Assembly: GCA_023265625.1 (NCBI GenBank)
Contig: JAHFST010000008.1
Location: 62,001-126,000, forward strand
Length of the DNA stretch: 64,000 nucleotides
Origin: Deltaproteobacteria bacterium
GTDB lineage: Bacteria > UBA10199 > JACPAL01 > JAHFST01
Direction of reading: 5' to 3'
The notes below the pieces were generated by a model. It made no database searches. It had not been told where the DNA came from and saw only the letters and a list, made by a program, of their open reading frames with translations. Position 1 is the first letter of the stretch, and each line of letters opens with the position of its first letter. This document shows positions 51,534 through 59,896 of this stretch, piece after piece. The position numbers and the translations under genes are program-made.

Positions 51534-52396
51534 ACGCGGATATTCGGCCTTTCTTAACTCCACGAGCCTTGGATACCCACAAGGGGCATTATGGCCATGT
51601 CTTGCTGGTGGGAGGTTCGGCCCGTAAGCCAGGGGCGATTCTGATGGCCGGACGGGCCACCCTTCGCAGTGGGGCCGGGTTGGTCACGGTAGCGTTGCCA
51701 AAATCGGCTTTTCGTAAGTTGTCCAAAAATTTTCTGGAGCTGATGTACGAACCCATGCCGGATACCCGCGCTGGCACCTTCAGCGCAAAGGCCATTCGCC
51801 AAATTTTAGCCTTATTGCCCGGTAAAGTGGTGGTAGCCCTGGGGCCGGGGATGGGGGTTGATAAAGACATTAGATCAATAATTTTAATTATGTTAAATAA
51901 ATCGACAGTTCCGGTTCTATTGGATGCCGATGCCTTGAATAGCTTGGTAGGTCATGTGAAATGGCTGCGTAAGGCCAAGGTTCCGGTGATCTTGACACCG
52001 CACCCCGGAGAAATGGCGCGTCTGCTCAATATCACCACGAAAAAACTGCAAAAAAGCCGGCTCCAGTACGCCACCCAATTTGCCCAAGAGCACGGTGTCT
52101 ATCTCGTCTTGAAAGGCTTTCGGACAATCGTGGCGACTCCATCAGGGGAGATATTTATCAATGCGACCGGCAATCCTGGGATGGCCACAGGGGGGATGGG
52201 GGATGTTTTGACGGGTGTCATTGCGGCGCTGTTAGCCCAAGGGATAAAGTTGCCGGAGGCCGTGGTGACAGCCGTTTACCTGCATGGCAGGGCGGGGGAC
52301 CGGGTGGCCGAGCGCCTTGGGGATCGTGGGTTGTTAGCGAGTGATGTGATCGAGGAGATGCCGTTAGCCATCAAAGAATTAGTGCTGTCATCGTGA
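51527..52396 (+). CDS. nnrD: ADP-dependent NAD(P)H-hydrate dehydratase, kinase-fold domain only
   Basis: NnrD repairs hydrated NAD(P)H using ADP or ATP. GHYGHVLLVGGSARKPGAILMAG, VVVALGPGMG, LDADALN, VILTPHPGEMARLL, and GNPGMATGGMGDVLTGVIAALLAQG (read in two parts) identify the ribokinase-like fold. The N-terminal YjeF epimerase (NnrE) domain, fused to NnrD in many bacteria, is absent here. The 289-residue product is therefore the single-domain form. tsaE follows, a common neighbour. Confidence 0.94.
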   Translation: MLNADIRPFLTPRALDTHKGHYGHVLLVGGSARKPGAILMAGRATLRSGAGLVTVALPKSAFRKLSKNFLELMYEPMPDTRAGTFSAKAIRQILALLPGKVVVALGPGMGVDKDIRSIILIMLNKSTVPVLLDADALNSLVGHVKWLRKAKVPVILTPHPGEMARLLNITTKKLQKSRLQYATQFAQEHGVYLVLKGFRTIVATPSGEIFINATGNPGMATGGMGDVLTGVIAALLAQGIKLPEAVVTAVYLHGRAGDRVAERLGDRGLLASDVIEEMPLAIKELVLSS

Positions 52397-52406
52397 ATGT
52401 AATCAA

Positions 52407-52832
52407 ATGATTGAATCAAAAAATATAAAAATGTCAAAATCGGAAGAAGAGACCGAGTCCCTGGGGAGTCAGTTTGCCCAACGCTTGCAAGGCGGGGAGG
52501 TCATTGGACTGGTGGGCGATTTGGGGGCCGGCAAAACGGCTTTTGTGCGTGGGATGGCCCAGGGGTTGCGCCTGAATGCACAACAGGTCATGTCTCCTAC
52601 TTTTACCCTGGTTAACGAGTATCCCGGGACACCGTTGACCTTGATTCATGTCGATCTCTACCGCCTCAATCATCCCTCAGAACTGAACACTTTGGGCTTG
52701 GAGGACTATTTATCGGCACAGCAGATCATGGTCATCGAATGGGCCGATAAACTTCCTTCCCTTTGGTTTAAAGATATGATTTTAATCACCCTGCAAATTC
52801 ACAATGGAACCCGGAAAATCCAAGGCATTTGA
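52407..52832 (+). CDS. tsaE: tRNA threonylcarbamoyladenosine biosynthesis protein TsaE
   Basis: TsaE is the ATPase partner of TsaBD in t6A37 formation. The P-loop GLVGDLGAGKTAFVRGMA, SPTFTLVNEYPG, HVDLYRLNHPSELNTLGLEDYL and VIEWADKLP are all typical. The 141-residue length is normal. Its last 29 bp overlap the lpd gene in another frame. Confidence 0.95.
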   Translation: MIESKNIKMSKSEEETESLGSQFAQRLQGGEVIGLVGDLGAGKTAFVRGMAQGLRLNAQQVMSPTFTLVNEYPGTPLTLIHVDLYRLNHPSELNTLGLEDYLSAQQIMVIEWADKLPSLWFKDMILITLQIHNGTRKIQGI

Positions 52833-54204
52833 TCTGATCGTGGTAGGGGCTGGTCCTGGCGGCTATGCTGCGGCCATTCGTGGGGCACAACGTGGCCTCA
52901 AGGTGGCCTTGATCTCGCGAGAGGACCCAGGAGGTACCTGCCTGCACCGAGGTTGTATCCCCTCCAAGGCCTTGATTGCGGCGGCCGAGGTGGTTCATGC
53001 GGCGCGGCAGGCCAAAAATATTGGGATCACCTACGCGCCTCCCCAGATTGATTATGCCGCTTTGATTGCCTCGAAGGATCGCAAGGTCGGTCAACTCAGC
53101 AAGGGATTATCGGAACTTTTTAAGGCCCATAAGATTGAATTCGTATCCGGAGAGGCCACGCTCAAGTCGGCGCAGGAGGTGGAGGTTCGCCAGATCCCGA
53201 GCGGGATGCTCGCACTCTATCAGGCCAAGGATATTATTTTGGCGACTGGGACCGAGCCCATCCGGCCAAAAGGGTTTCCCTTTGATGGCCAGTTAATTCT
53301 AACCACGGATGAACTGTTTAAGATCACTCGACTGCCGGCCTCGATGGTCATTGTGGGAGGAGGGGTGATTGGTTGCGAATTGGCCTGTGCCTACAATATC
53401 TTGGGGAGTGAGGTGGCGTTAGTGGAACAATTGCCCACTTTATTGGCCGGGGAAGAACGCTTGGTGTCTCAGACTCTGCAAAAGAGCCTGACCCGTCGCG
53501 GGATCGATGTCTTGACGGGAGTTGCCGTTACCGAGATGAAAAAACTAGCCGGCAAGGTCGCCGTCACCTTGGCCACGGGATCGGTATTGGAGGTGGACCT
53601 GGTGTTAGTCGCGGTAGGGCGAGGGGTTGGACAAGACTTGCTGGGATTGGACACATTAGGCGTCAAAAAAAATGGCCGCTATGTGGCCGTCGGTTCCCAC
53701 TTGGAAACCTCACTTCCAAGACTCTACGCCATCGGTGATTTGACCGGCCAGACCCTGCTGGCCCACGGGGCCGCAGAGGAGGGGATTTGTGCGGTTGAAA
53801 ATATCACGGGACACGCCGCCGTGATGGACTACCCCAGCATCCCGCGCGTAACCTACACCCTGCCGGAGATTGCCTCGATCGGGATGCGGGAGGAAGAACT
53901 GAAAAAACTCCCCCACAAGACAGGCCGTTTTGGCTATGCCGCCAATGCCATGGCCCTACTGCACGAGGAGGCTGAAGGCTTTGCGCTAATCCATACGAGT
54001 GAAGAGGGATTGGTCCTTGGGGCCACCGTGGTGGGCCCCCAAGCCGCAGCTTTGATCCAGGAAGTGGCCCTCGTTATGAAAAATCACCTGCCCATCACTG
54101 CGCTCATGGAAACCATCCACGCCCATCCCACCTTTTCCGAAGTCCTCCACGAAGCCGCCTTGGATACGGCGGGGCTGGCGATTCATAAATTTAGTAAGCG
54201 CTAG
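52804..54204 (+). CDS. lpd: Dihydrolipoyl dehydrogenase
   Basis: This FAD-dependent E3 component reoxidises dihydrolipoamide of 2-oxoacid dehydrogenases or the glycine cleavage system. FAD site IVVGAGPGGYAAA, redox disulfide Cys46/Cys51 (GGTCLHRGCIPSKAL), NAD site MVIVGGGVIGCELACAY, second FAD motif LYAIGDLTG and the C-terminal His-Glu in HAHPTFSE are intact. The more usual CLNVGC is CLHRGC here. No E1 or E2 genes adjoin it, so the complex served is unknown. Confidence 0.95.
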   Translation: MEPGKSKAFDLIVVGAGPGGYAAAIRGAQRGLKVALISREDPGGTCLHRGCIPSKALIAAAEVVHAARQAKNIGITYAPPQIDYAALIASKDRKVGQLSKGLSELFKAHKIEFVSGEATLKSAQEVEVRQIPSGMLALYQAKDIILATGTEPIRPKGFPFDGQLILTTDELFKITRLPASMVIVGGGVIGCELACAYNILGSEVALVEQLPTLLAGEERLVSQTLQKSLTRRGIDVLTGVAVTEMKKLAGKVAVTLATGSVLEVDLVLVAVGRGVGQDLLGLDTLGVKKNGRYVAVGSHLETSLPRLYAIGDLTGQTLLAHGAAEEGICAVENITGHAAVMDYPSIPRVTYTLPEIASIGMREEELKKLPHKTGRFGYAANAMALLHEEAEGFALIHTSEEGLVLGATVVGPQAAALIQEVALVMKNHLPITALMETIHAHPTFSEVLHEAALDTAGLAIHKFSKR

Positions 54205-54232
54205 GGTTCTTCATTGGATTTTTTGCTGATTG

Positions 54233-54277
54233 ACACATCAATAAAAATGTGTTTTCCTGAAATTAAGGATATTTCAG
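54233..54277. promoter_or_regulatory. Two inverted repeats upstream of the AbrB/PIN module
   Basis: ACACAT (54233-54238) is inverted as ATGTGT (54247-54252), and CTGAAAT (54257-54263) as ATTTCAG (54271-54277). A TTGACA lies at 54230-54235 but has no matching -10 box. They lie 31 nt before the antitoxin start and may be operators for AbrB-type autorepression. Confidence 0.45.
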
Positions 54278-54307
54278 AAAAACTGATATTTTAGGAGATA
54301 ACAGGCA

Positions 54308-54571
54308 ATGCCACTCGTCAAAATATGGAAACAGGGGCAACTGACCATCCCAATGGCCTTTCGTAAGGAGATGGGGCTAGAGGAAGAGGCCGTGTTCAGC
54401 ATGGTGAAGGTGGGAGATTCTCTCGTGTTAACCCCCAAGCGTCTTTTGGGGGATGCGCTGGCGGGCAAAATGGAAGCGGCCCTGAAAAAGAGCAAGATCT
54501 CTCTGGAGGATATTTTAGATGACTTAAAGGAAGAGCGACGTCGTTACAACAAGGATGGGCATGGCCTCTAG
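54308..54571 (+). CDS. AbrB/SpoVT-type antitoxin
   Basis: This 87-residue protein has the swapped-hairpin AbrB N-terminus (VKIWKQGQLTIPMAFRKEMGL, then VKVGDSLVLTPK). A charged helical C-terminus (SLEDILDDLKEERRR) would contact the toxin. AGGAG (54293-54297) lies 10 nt before the ATG. The downstream PIN gene overlaps its end by 17 bp. Confidence 0.87.
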   Translation: MPLVKIWKQGQLTIPMAFRKEMGLEEEAVFSMVKVGDSLVLTPKRLLGDALAGKMEAALKKSKISLEDILDDLKEERRRYNKDGHGL

Positions 54572-55004
54572 GTTGTACGTCTTTCTGGACACCAGCGCCT
54601 TGATTGCCGGTATTGTCTCGTCAAAAGGCGCGGCTCGGGAAGTACTTCGAATGGGAGAGGCGGAGGTCATCGAGATTGTGATTTCCAAGCAAGTTTTGGT
54701 TGAGGCGGAACGAACCCTGCTGAAAAAATTCCCCGATCTTCTGGAGCCCTATCATACTTTCCTGGAGAATCTCGATCCGACGATTGTCCCTGATCCCGAT
54801 CGGGAGCAGGTCCGAGCAGCGGCCCAGTGGATTGACAAGGAGGACGCCCCGATATTGGCCGCCGCTCTGGCGGCGCGGGTTGATTACCTCATCACTTGGA
54901 ATACGCGCCACTTCATGAAGAAGGTGGTCTTGGAACAAACCCCCTTTCCGATCGGGATTCCAGCCGATTTTTTGGACATTTTTCGTAAGTGGCTGAACGA
55001 ATAG
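54555..55004 (+). CDS. PIN-domain toxin paired with the AbrB-type antitoxin
   Basis: The 149-residue PIN domain has FLDTSALIAGI (first Asp), a central Glu in VLVEAERTL, EDAPILAAALAARVDYLITWNTRHF (read in two parts; further Asp residues) and the GIPADFLDIF end. This is the PIN_3-like subgroup. It should be an RNase toxin neutralised by the overlapping AbrB-type protein. The target is unknown. Confidence 0.87.
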   Translation: MGMASRLYVFLDTSALIAGIVSSKGAAREVLRMGEAEVIEIVISKQVLVEAERTLLKKFPDLLEPYHTFLENLDPTIVPDPDREQVRAAAQWIDKEDAPILAAALAARVDYLITWNTRHFMKKVVLEQTPFPIGIPADFLDIFRKWLNE

Positions 55005-55016
55005 AAATTGACATTG

Positions 55017-55048
55017 ATTCATATCAGTATCAATATCATGATATGAAT
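55017..55048. promoter_or_regulatory. Perfect inverted repeat and -35 box at the third antitoxin gene
   Basis: ATTCATATCA (55017-55026) is inverted exactly as TGATATGAAT (55039-55048) with a 12-nt spacer. A consensus TTGACA lies at 55008-55013; 17 nt later is CAATAT, a weak -10. The repeat covers the -10 region and the ATG at 55043, as expected of an autorepressor operator. Confidence 0.55.
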
Positions 55049-55273
55049 AGAAACATAACCTCATCAGGAGACGTTCGGAGGGTGACGGCCAATCTGCCTC
55101 GGAAGCTCCTCAAAGAGGCCATGAAAAACACCGGGGTTGGGATGACCGAAACATTGGTGCAGGGTTTGCTCATGGTGAGACGAAGTCGGGCCTTTGAGAA
55201 GGCGATGCGTCTCAAGGGAAAAATTAACTTAAAAATCGATCTGGATGAATCCCGTGAGCGCACTGGTTGTTGA
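55043..55273 (+). CDS. VapB-like ribbon-helix-helix antitoxin
   Basis: The 76-residue protein shows a VapB-type pattern: RRVTANLPRKLLKEAMKNTG, MTETLVQGLLMVRRSRAFEKA, and an acidic end IDLDESRERTGC. It precedes and overlaps a VapC gene by 29 bp. The start is either ATG 55043, which would make a leaderless message, or GTG 55082 with AGGAG 11 nt upstream. An inverted repeat covers the promoter region. Confidence 0.82.
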   Translation: MNRNITSSGDVRRVTANLPRKLLKEAMKNTGVGMTETLVQGLLMVRRSRAFEKAMRLKGKINLKIDLDESRERTGC

Positions 55274-55640
55274 TACCTCTTGCTGGATCGAGTTCTTTCG
55301 GGGGCGATCGCTTCCGATCCTAGAGCTTGCCCTAAAGGAGGGGAGGGTGGTGCTCTCCCCCATCGTGATTGCGGAGCTTTTAAGCAGCACACTGTCTCGC
55401 TCCGCGGAACGGCGTTTGGTTGACTTTTTGCAAGATCTGGAAATTCATCCGACGCCAACCACACACTGGCTAGCCGTAGGCAGGTTGAGGCGCTCGTGCC
55501 GCAAGTCAGGCATCTCCCTCAGCACCTCCGATGCCCATGTGGCCCAGTGCGCCCTGGATCGAGAGGCATTTCTTTATTCCTTTGATAAGGTTTTCCAAAA
55601 AATTTCGCCAAAGATGGCGCTGAAGTTGATTCCGGAATAA
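55245..55640 (+). CDS. VapC-type PIN-domain toxin
   Basis: This 131-residue PIN protein has VVDTSCWIEFFRG (first Asp), VLSPIVIAELLSS (Glu), LSTSDAHVAQCALDREAFLYSFDKVF (read in two parts; C-terminal acidic residues). It forms a VapBC module with the overlapping antitoxin. Two PIN modules in tandem at 54308-55640 make a small toxin-antitoxin island between lpd and the orphan at 55695. Confidence 0.88.
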   Translation: MNPVSALVVDTSCWIEFFRGRSLPILELALKEGRVVLSPIVIAELLSSTLSRSAERRLVDFLQDLEIHPTPTTHWLAVGRLRRSCRKSGISLSTSDAHVAQCALDREAFLYSFDKVFQKISPKMALKLIPE

Positions 55641-55694
55641 TCGTTTTTTTAAGAAACCTTTTCCAAGTCTCGTCGATAGATCATTAAACCCACT

Positions 55695-56999
55695 ATGCCT
55701 GGTTATATTCACAGCAATAATGTTCTCGCCTCCGTGACTCGGCTCCAATCTTGCCAGCAATCGTCTGATTTTCTGCTGCCGCGGTATCAACAGGATATCG
55801 AACTGGCCACCCTGGCCTGCAAGGCCTATCCGGGAAGTACGGCCCTGTTTGAGGCTGTGCGGCTTGGATGGTTGCCGAACGGGGTGGCCGTCTCGATTTT
55901 GCGGGAACGGTTGACCTACGCAGCCAGATATTTTCAAAAACTCTTTCGCCCAGACACAAGTTTTTCCGAGGAAGATTTGATGTCGACCTTGAGCCTTGAT
56001 GAAAATGTCCCCACCACTTGTCTTGAAATGGGACGCCTGGCCGGATGTTATCTCCTCGAGTCGCAAATAATCCCGCTTCTGCTGGGTGGGAGGTTTGTGT
56101 TTCAGGAGGGGGGAAGCGCCGAGATGGTTTGGGAAGAGAGGCTATTGCACCCTTCCTTTGCCCCTTTTCCACTGGGAACGGTGGTGGCCAATGATTGGGA
56201 TCGCGGGTCAGACACCATGCACTATCTCCTTCCTCATTCCAGCGTGGGAATCGCTAACGATAAGTTGAGGCGTTGGAGCGAGATCTCGCAATCCGGGCGG
56301 TATTTTTCTTGGTTTGGGACTGATATAAAGGATTCCCTCCTCTCCCGTCCTGGTTGGGGAGCGACGGCGATGACGATCGACATGAAGAGGCAAGAACGAG
56401 ACATCCAAGGGGTCTCTTTAGTTCCGGCGTTTTCTCGCAGCCGCATTGCCGGGGCCTGGCCCTACCGCCGGGGAGATTCTTTGACCCCCACCAGGGACTT
56501 GTTTCGTTGGATTCTGCGAGACCATGGTTTTCCGGGCAAGATGGCGCTCGAACCACGGGTTTCCCAGCTGTTTATCTTGCCGGGAGGGGCCTGGCATGTC
56601 TGGGGTCGTAATGACGGATTTGAGGGACTCGAATCGGAAGTGCAGGAGTTCGATTGGATGACGATTGCCGCTCGGGTGGTGACGATGTCACGGGCTTTGT
56701 ATCATGGGGAAATACCTTGGTGGGGCACAATTCTCAAACAATCCAGGTCAGACGAAAACACTTTCATCACCCTCCAGGACATTCAGGGAGACCTGGTGAG
56801 TTTGCAATTCCATCTGACCAATGAAGGAGGGATTCCACTTTCTTGGCGTTATGAGTGCGAAAAATCTCGTCGGCAAGAGACCTTCCGTATGGATGCGATC
56901 CGTTTGACGGGCCTTTCCAGTCCGCGTTGGTCGGAGACGGAGCGGTTTTTGGAAGAAGTCACCCAGGAGGCCGCAAGCCGTATGACACATTTGTCGTAA
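55695..56999 (+). CDS. Orphan protein of unknown function (434 residues)
   Basis: I do not recognise this protein. It begins MPGYIHSNNVLASVTRLQSC and has no signal peptide, membrane segment, Walker motif or metal cluster. The N-terminal 150 residues look helical. The C-terminal part is mixed and rich in Trp (WHVWGRNDGFEG; YHGEIPWWGTILKQ). Codon use looks like its neighbours. It is expressed alone or with the toxin-antitoxin genes upstream; lysC begins 57 nt downstream with its own promoter. It could be a lineage-specific enzyme or structural protein. Confidence 0.6.
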   Translation: MPGYIHSNNVLASVTRLQSCQQSSDFLLPRYQQDIELATLACKAYPGSTALFEAVRLGWLPNGVAVSILRERLTYAARYFQKLFRPDTSFSEEDLMSTLSLDENVPTTCLEMGRLAGCYLLESQIIPLLLGGRFVFQEGGSAEMVWEERLLHPSFAPFPLGTVVANDWDRGSDTMHYLLPHSSVGIANDKLRRWSEISQSGRYFSWFGTDIKDSLLSRPGWGATAMTIDMKRQERDIQGVSLVPAFSRSRIAGAWPYRRGDSLTPTRDLFRWILRDHGFPGKMALEPRVSQLFILPGGAWHVWGRNDGFEGLESEVQEFDWMTIAARVVTMSRALYHGEIPWWGTILKQSRSDENTFITLQDIQGDLVSLQFHLTNEGGIPLSWRYECEKSRRQETFRMDAIRLTGLSSPRWSETERFLEEVTQEAASRMTHLS

Positions 57000-57016
57000 T
57001 GAATAAAGTCCCTCCC

Positions 57017-57046
57017 TTGACGAATCCTAAGTGTTGATGATAGCAA
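57017..57046 (+). promoter_or_regulatory. Putative promoter of lysC-cimA
   Basis: TTGACG (57017-57022), an 18-nt spacer and TAGCAA (57041-57046) lie 10 nt before the lysC ATG (57057). No Shine-Dalgarno sequence is evident. Confidence 0.4.
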
Positions 57047-57056
57047 GCAAAATCCT

Positions 57057-58271
57057 ATGTTAATTATCCAAAAATACGGCGGCACCTCGGTCGGGACTCC
57101 TGAGCGGATTCAAAATGTGGCGCGGCGGGTGTTGGCCACTCAGGCCCAAGGGCATCAGTTAGTGGTGGTTGTTTCTGCCATGTCAGGGGAGACCAATCGC
57201 TTGGTGGATCTGGCCCATCAAATCTCTTCGGACCCGATTGGTCGGGAGTATGATCAATTGGTCTCTACCGGGGAACAAGTCACGATTGCGTTGCTGGCCC
57301 TGGCCATCCAGAGTCAGGGAGGACAGGCCTGTTCTTTTGCGGGTCACCAGGTCCATATTCGCACCGATAACGCCTATTCTAAGGCTCGGATCAAGAGTAT
57401 CGATGGGAGTGTGATCCAGAAAGAATTACAACAGGGCAGGGTCGTCGTGATTGCCGGTTTTCAAGGGATGGATCCGGAGGGGAACATTACAACCTTGGGT
57501 CGGGGAGGGTCCGATACCACCGGTGTGGCCGTGGCGGCCGCCCTCAAGGCCGATGCCTGTGAAATTTATACGGACGTGGACGGGGTCTATACCACCGATC
57601 CTAGGATCTGCCCGGAGGCGCGGCGCATTCCAAAGGTTTCTTATGAGGCGATGTTGGAGCTTGCCTCCCTCGGGGCCAAGGTCCTGCAGATTCGCTCCGT
57701 GGAGATGGCCGCAAAATACAAAGTACCGTTGTGGGTCAAATCATCATTCAATGAAGGGGAGGGCACTCTTGTGACTTCTGAAGAAAAAGACATGGAGAAG
57801 GTGGCGGTGGCCGGGGTGGCATTTGATAAAAATGAGGCGAAGGTGGCCATTCGACACTTGGCCGACAAGCCGGGGATTGCCTCGCAAATCTTTAACACCA
57901 TCGCCGAGGCCAATATTAACGTGGACATGATCGTGCAAAACGTCAGTGCCGAGGGGTTTACGGATCTGACCTTTACCATCCCTAAATCCGACCTGAAGAA
58001 GGCGCTGAAGGCCGTAGAGCAGCAGGCTCAAAAGCTGGGGGCGGATAAGGTGGAGGCCGATGAGCATATTGCAAAAGTATCTATCGTTGGAGTCGGGATG
58101 AAATCCCATGCCGGGGTTGCCGCCCGGATGTTTAGCACCCTGGCGGAGCGCAAGATTAACATCCAGATGATTTCCACCTCCGAGATCCGCGTCTCCGTGA
58201 TTGTGGCTGAGCAGGACATGGAACCGGCCGTGAAGGCCCTTCATGCCGCGTTTGAATTGGAGAAGGATTGA
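57057..58271 (+). CDS. lysC: Aspartate kinase
   Basis: LysC phosphorylates aspartate, the first step to lysine, threonine, methionine and isoleucine. [55 protein letters not shown] and [27 protein letters not shown] (read in parts) show the kinase domain. Two ACT domains ([42 protein letters not shown]) give feedback control by lysine and/or threonine. The 404-residue length is normal for the monofunctional form. The stop overlaps cimA. Confidence 0.96.
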   Translation: MLIIQKYGGTSVGTPERIQNVARRVLATQAQGHQLVVVVSAMSGETNRLVDLAHQISSDPIGREYDQLVSTGEQVTIALLALAIQSQGGQACSFAGHQVHIRTDNAYSKARIKSIDGSVIQKELQQGRVVVIAGFQGMDPEGNITTLGRGGSDTTGVAVAAALKADACEIYTDVDGVYTTDPRICPEARRIPKVSYEAMLELASLGAKVLQIRSVEMAAKYKVPLWVKSSFNEGEGTLVTSEEKDMEKVAVAGVAFDKNEAKVAIRHLADKPGIASQIFNTIAEANINVDMIVQNVSAEGFTDLTFTIPKSDLKKALKAVEQQAQKLGADKVEADEHIAKVSIVGVGMKSHAGVAARMFSTLAERKINIQMISTSEIRVSVIVAEQDMEPAVKALHAAFELEKD

Positions 58272-59812
58272 TTCAATTATACGACACAACCCTGCGCGAT
58301 GGGGCCCAGGGCGAGGGGATCGCCTTTAGCGTCGAGGATAAGCTGCGCATTGCGCAAAAGCTTGATGAGTTGGGGATTCATTACCTCGAGGGGGGCTGGC
58401 CGGGATCCAACCCGAAGGATGATGAATTCTTTCGTCGGGCCAAAAAATTGAATTTGCAACACGCCCGCCTCGCCGCCTTTGGGAGTACTCGCAGGAAGGG
58501 AACCCCGCCCGAGCAAGACAAAATCCTGCAAAAATTGATCGCGGCCGAGACGCCCGTCATTACTATTTTTGGCAAATCATGGGAGCTGCATGTGCGGGAG
58601 GCCTTGGGGGCCTCGCTGGAGGAGAATCTTGAGTTAATTGCCGACTCCATTCAGTTTTTGAAACGGTATGTCTCCGAGGTCATTTTTGATGCGGAGCATT
58701 TCTTTGATGGCTATAAAACAAGTAGCGAGTATGCCCTGGAGGTCTTAAAAATCGCCGCTCAGGCGGGGGCTGGCACCTTGGTGCTTTGTGATACGAATGG
58801 CGGCAGCCTTCCTTCGGAAGTCGAACAAATTGTTAAAGTTGTCACCGCCCAAGTCGTCACCCCCATCGGGATTCATTGCCACAACGATAGTGAATTAGCC
58901 GTGGCCAATTCTCTTGCGGCCGTCTCGGCTGGGGCGGGTCAAATTCATGGCACCATCAATGGAATTGGTGAGCGTTGCGGGAATGCCAATCTTACCTCCA
59001 TCATCCCCAATTTGGTCTTAAAATTACACGACGATTGCCTGACCCAAGCGCAATTACAGCAACTTCGCGAGGTTTCGCGTTTTGTCGATGAGCTGGCCAA
59101 TCGGGACCCCGTCAAGAGTCAGCCCTATGTCGGGGCCTCCGCCTTTGCCCATAAGGGGGGCATCCATGTCAGTGCGGTGCGGAAAAACCAGCGTACTTAC
59201 GAGCATATTGATCCAACCTTGGTGGGTAATCGGCAACGCATCTTGGTCTCGGACCAAGCGGGTCAAAGTAGCATCGTGCAAAAAGCCCAGCAGTTTGGCT
59301 TAAAAATTGATTCCAAAGATCCCGCCATTCGAAAAATTGTGGACCAACTCAAGGAATTAGAGCGCCAGGGCTACCAATTTGAAGGGGCAGAGGCCTCCTT
59401 TGAAATTCTCATGAAGAAGGCGTTGAAGCAGCATCGTCCCTTTTTTAAACTTATTGATTTTCAAGTCATCGATCAAGCGCGTGGCAAGTTATCATCGGAG
59501 GCAACGCTGCATATTTCCGTCGATGGAAAAAAGGAACGTGTGAAGGTCAAAGGAGATGGTCCCGTCAACGCCCTAGATAAGGCGCTGCGTCGCGCCCTGG
59601 AACGCTTCTATCCCGAACTCAAGCAAGTTCAATTAGTCGATTATAAGGTTCGAGTCCTCCCAGCCAGCCAAGGCACGGCTTCCCTCGTGAGGGTCTTGAT
59701 AGAATCTCGCGATAAGAAGGAGAGTTGGGGTACGGTGGGAGTATCGGAAAACATCGTCAAGGCCTCGTGGCTGGCCTTGGTAGACTCCTTGGAATATAAA
59801 TTCCTCAAATAA
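58268..59812 (+). CDS. cimA: (R)-citramalate synthase
   Basis: CimA condenses pyruvate and acetyl-CoA to citramalate for threonine-independent isoleucine synthesis. [23 protein letters not shown] is the HMGL-like motif (read in parts). [38 protein letters not shown] and [10 protein letters not shown] follow. The C-terminal LeuA-type regulatory domain (residues about 390-510) is present. [23 protein letters not shown] distinguishes it from LeuA. The TTG start overlaps the lysC stop (TTGA). lysC-cimA pairing is known from Geobacter-type genomes. Related activities (NifV, LeuA) are less likely. Confidence 0.92.
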   Translation: MIQLYDTTLRDGAQGEGIAFSVEDKLRIAQKLDELGIHYLEGGWPGSNPKDDEFFRRAKKLNLQHARLAAFGSTRRKGTPPEQDKILQKLIAAETPVITIFGKSWELHVREALGASLEENLELIADSIQFLKRYVSEVIFDAEHFFDGYKTSSEYALEVLKIAAQAGAGTLVLCDTNGGSLPSEVEQIVKVVTAQVVTPIGIHCHNDSELAVANSLAAVSAGAGQIHGTINGIGERCGNANLTSIIPNLVLKLHDDCLTQAQLQQLREVSRFVDELANRDPVKSQPYVGASAFAHKGGIHVSAVRKNQRTYEHIDPTLVGNRQRILVSDQAGQSSIVQKAQQFGLKIDSKDPAIRKIVDQLKELERQGYQFEGAEASFEILMKKALKQHRPFFKLIDFQVIDQARGKLSSEATLHISVDGKKERVKVKGDGPVNALDKALRRALERFYPELKQVQLVDYKVRVLPASQGTASLVRVLIESRDKKESWGTVGVSENIVKASWLALVDSLEYKFLK

Positions 59813-59896
59813 TTCCGACGCATCGCGTAACGAATTTTATTAGCTAAACTTCGGTAAATCGTTGACAGCCAAAAGATTGCGGGCTACGGCTTCATC

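Noticed and set aside
54230-54258. TTGACA at 54230 as a full promoter for the AbrB/PIN module
   Set aside because: At 16-18 nt downstream there is only TTTCCT-like sequence, not a -10 box; only the inverted repeats are reported.
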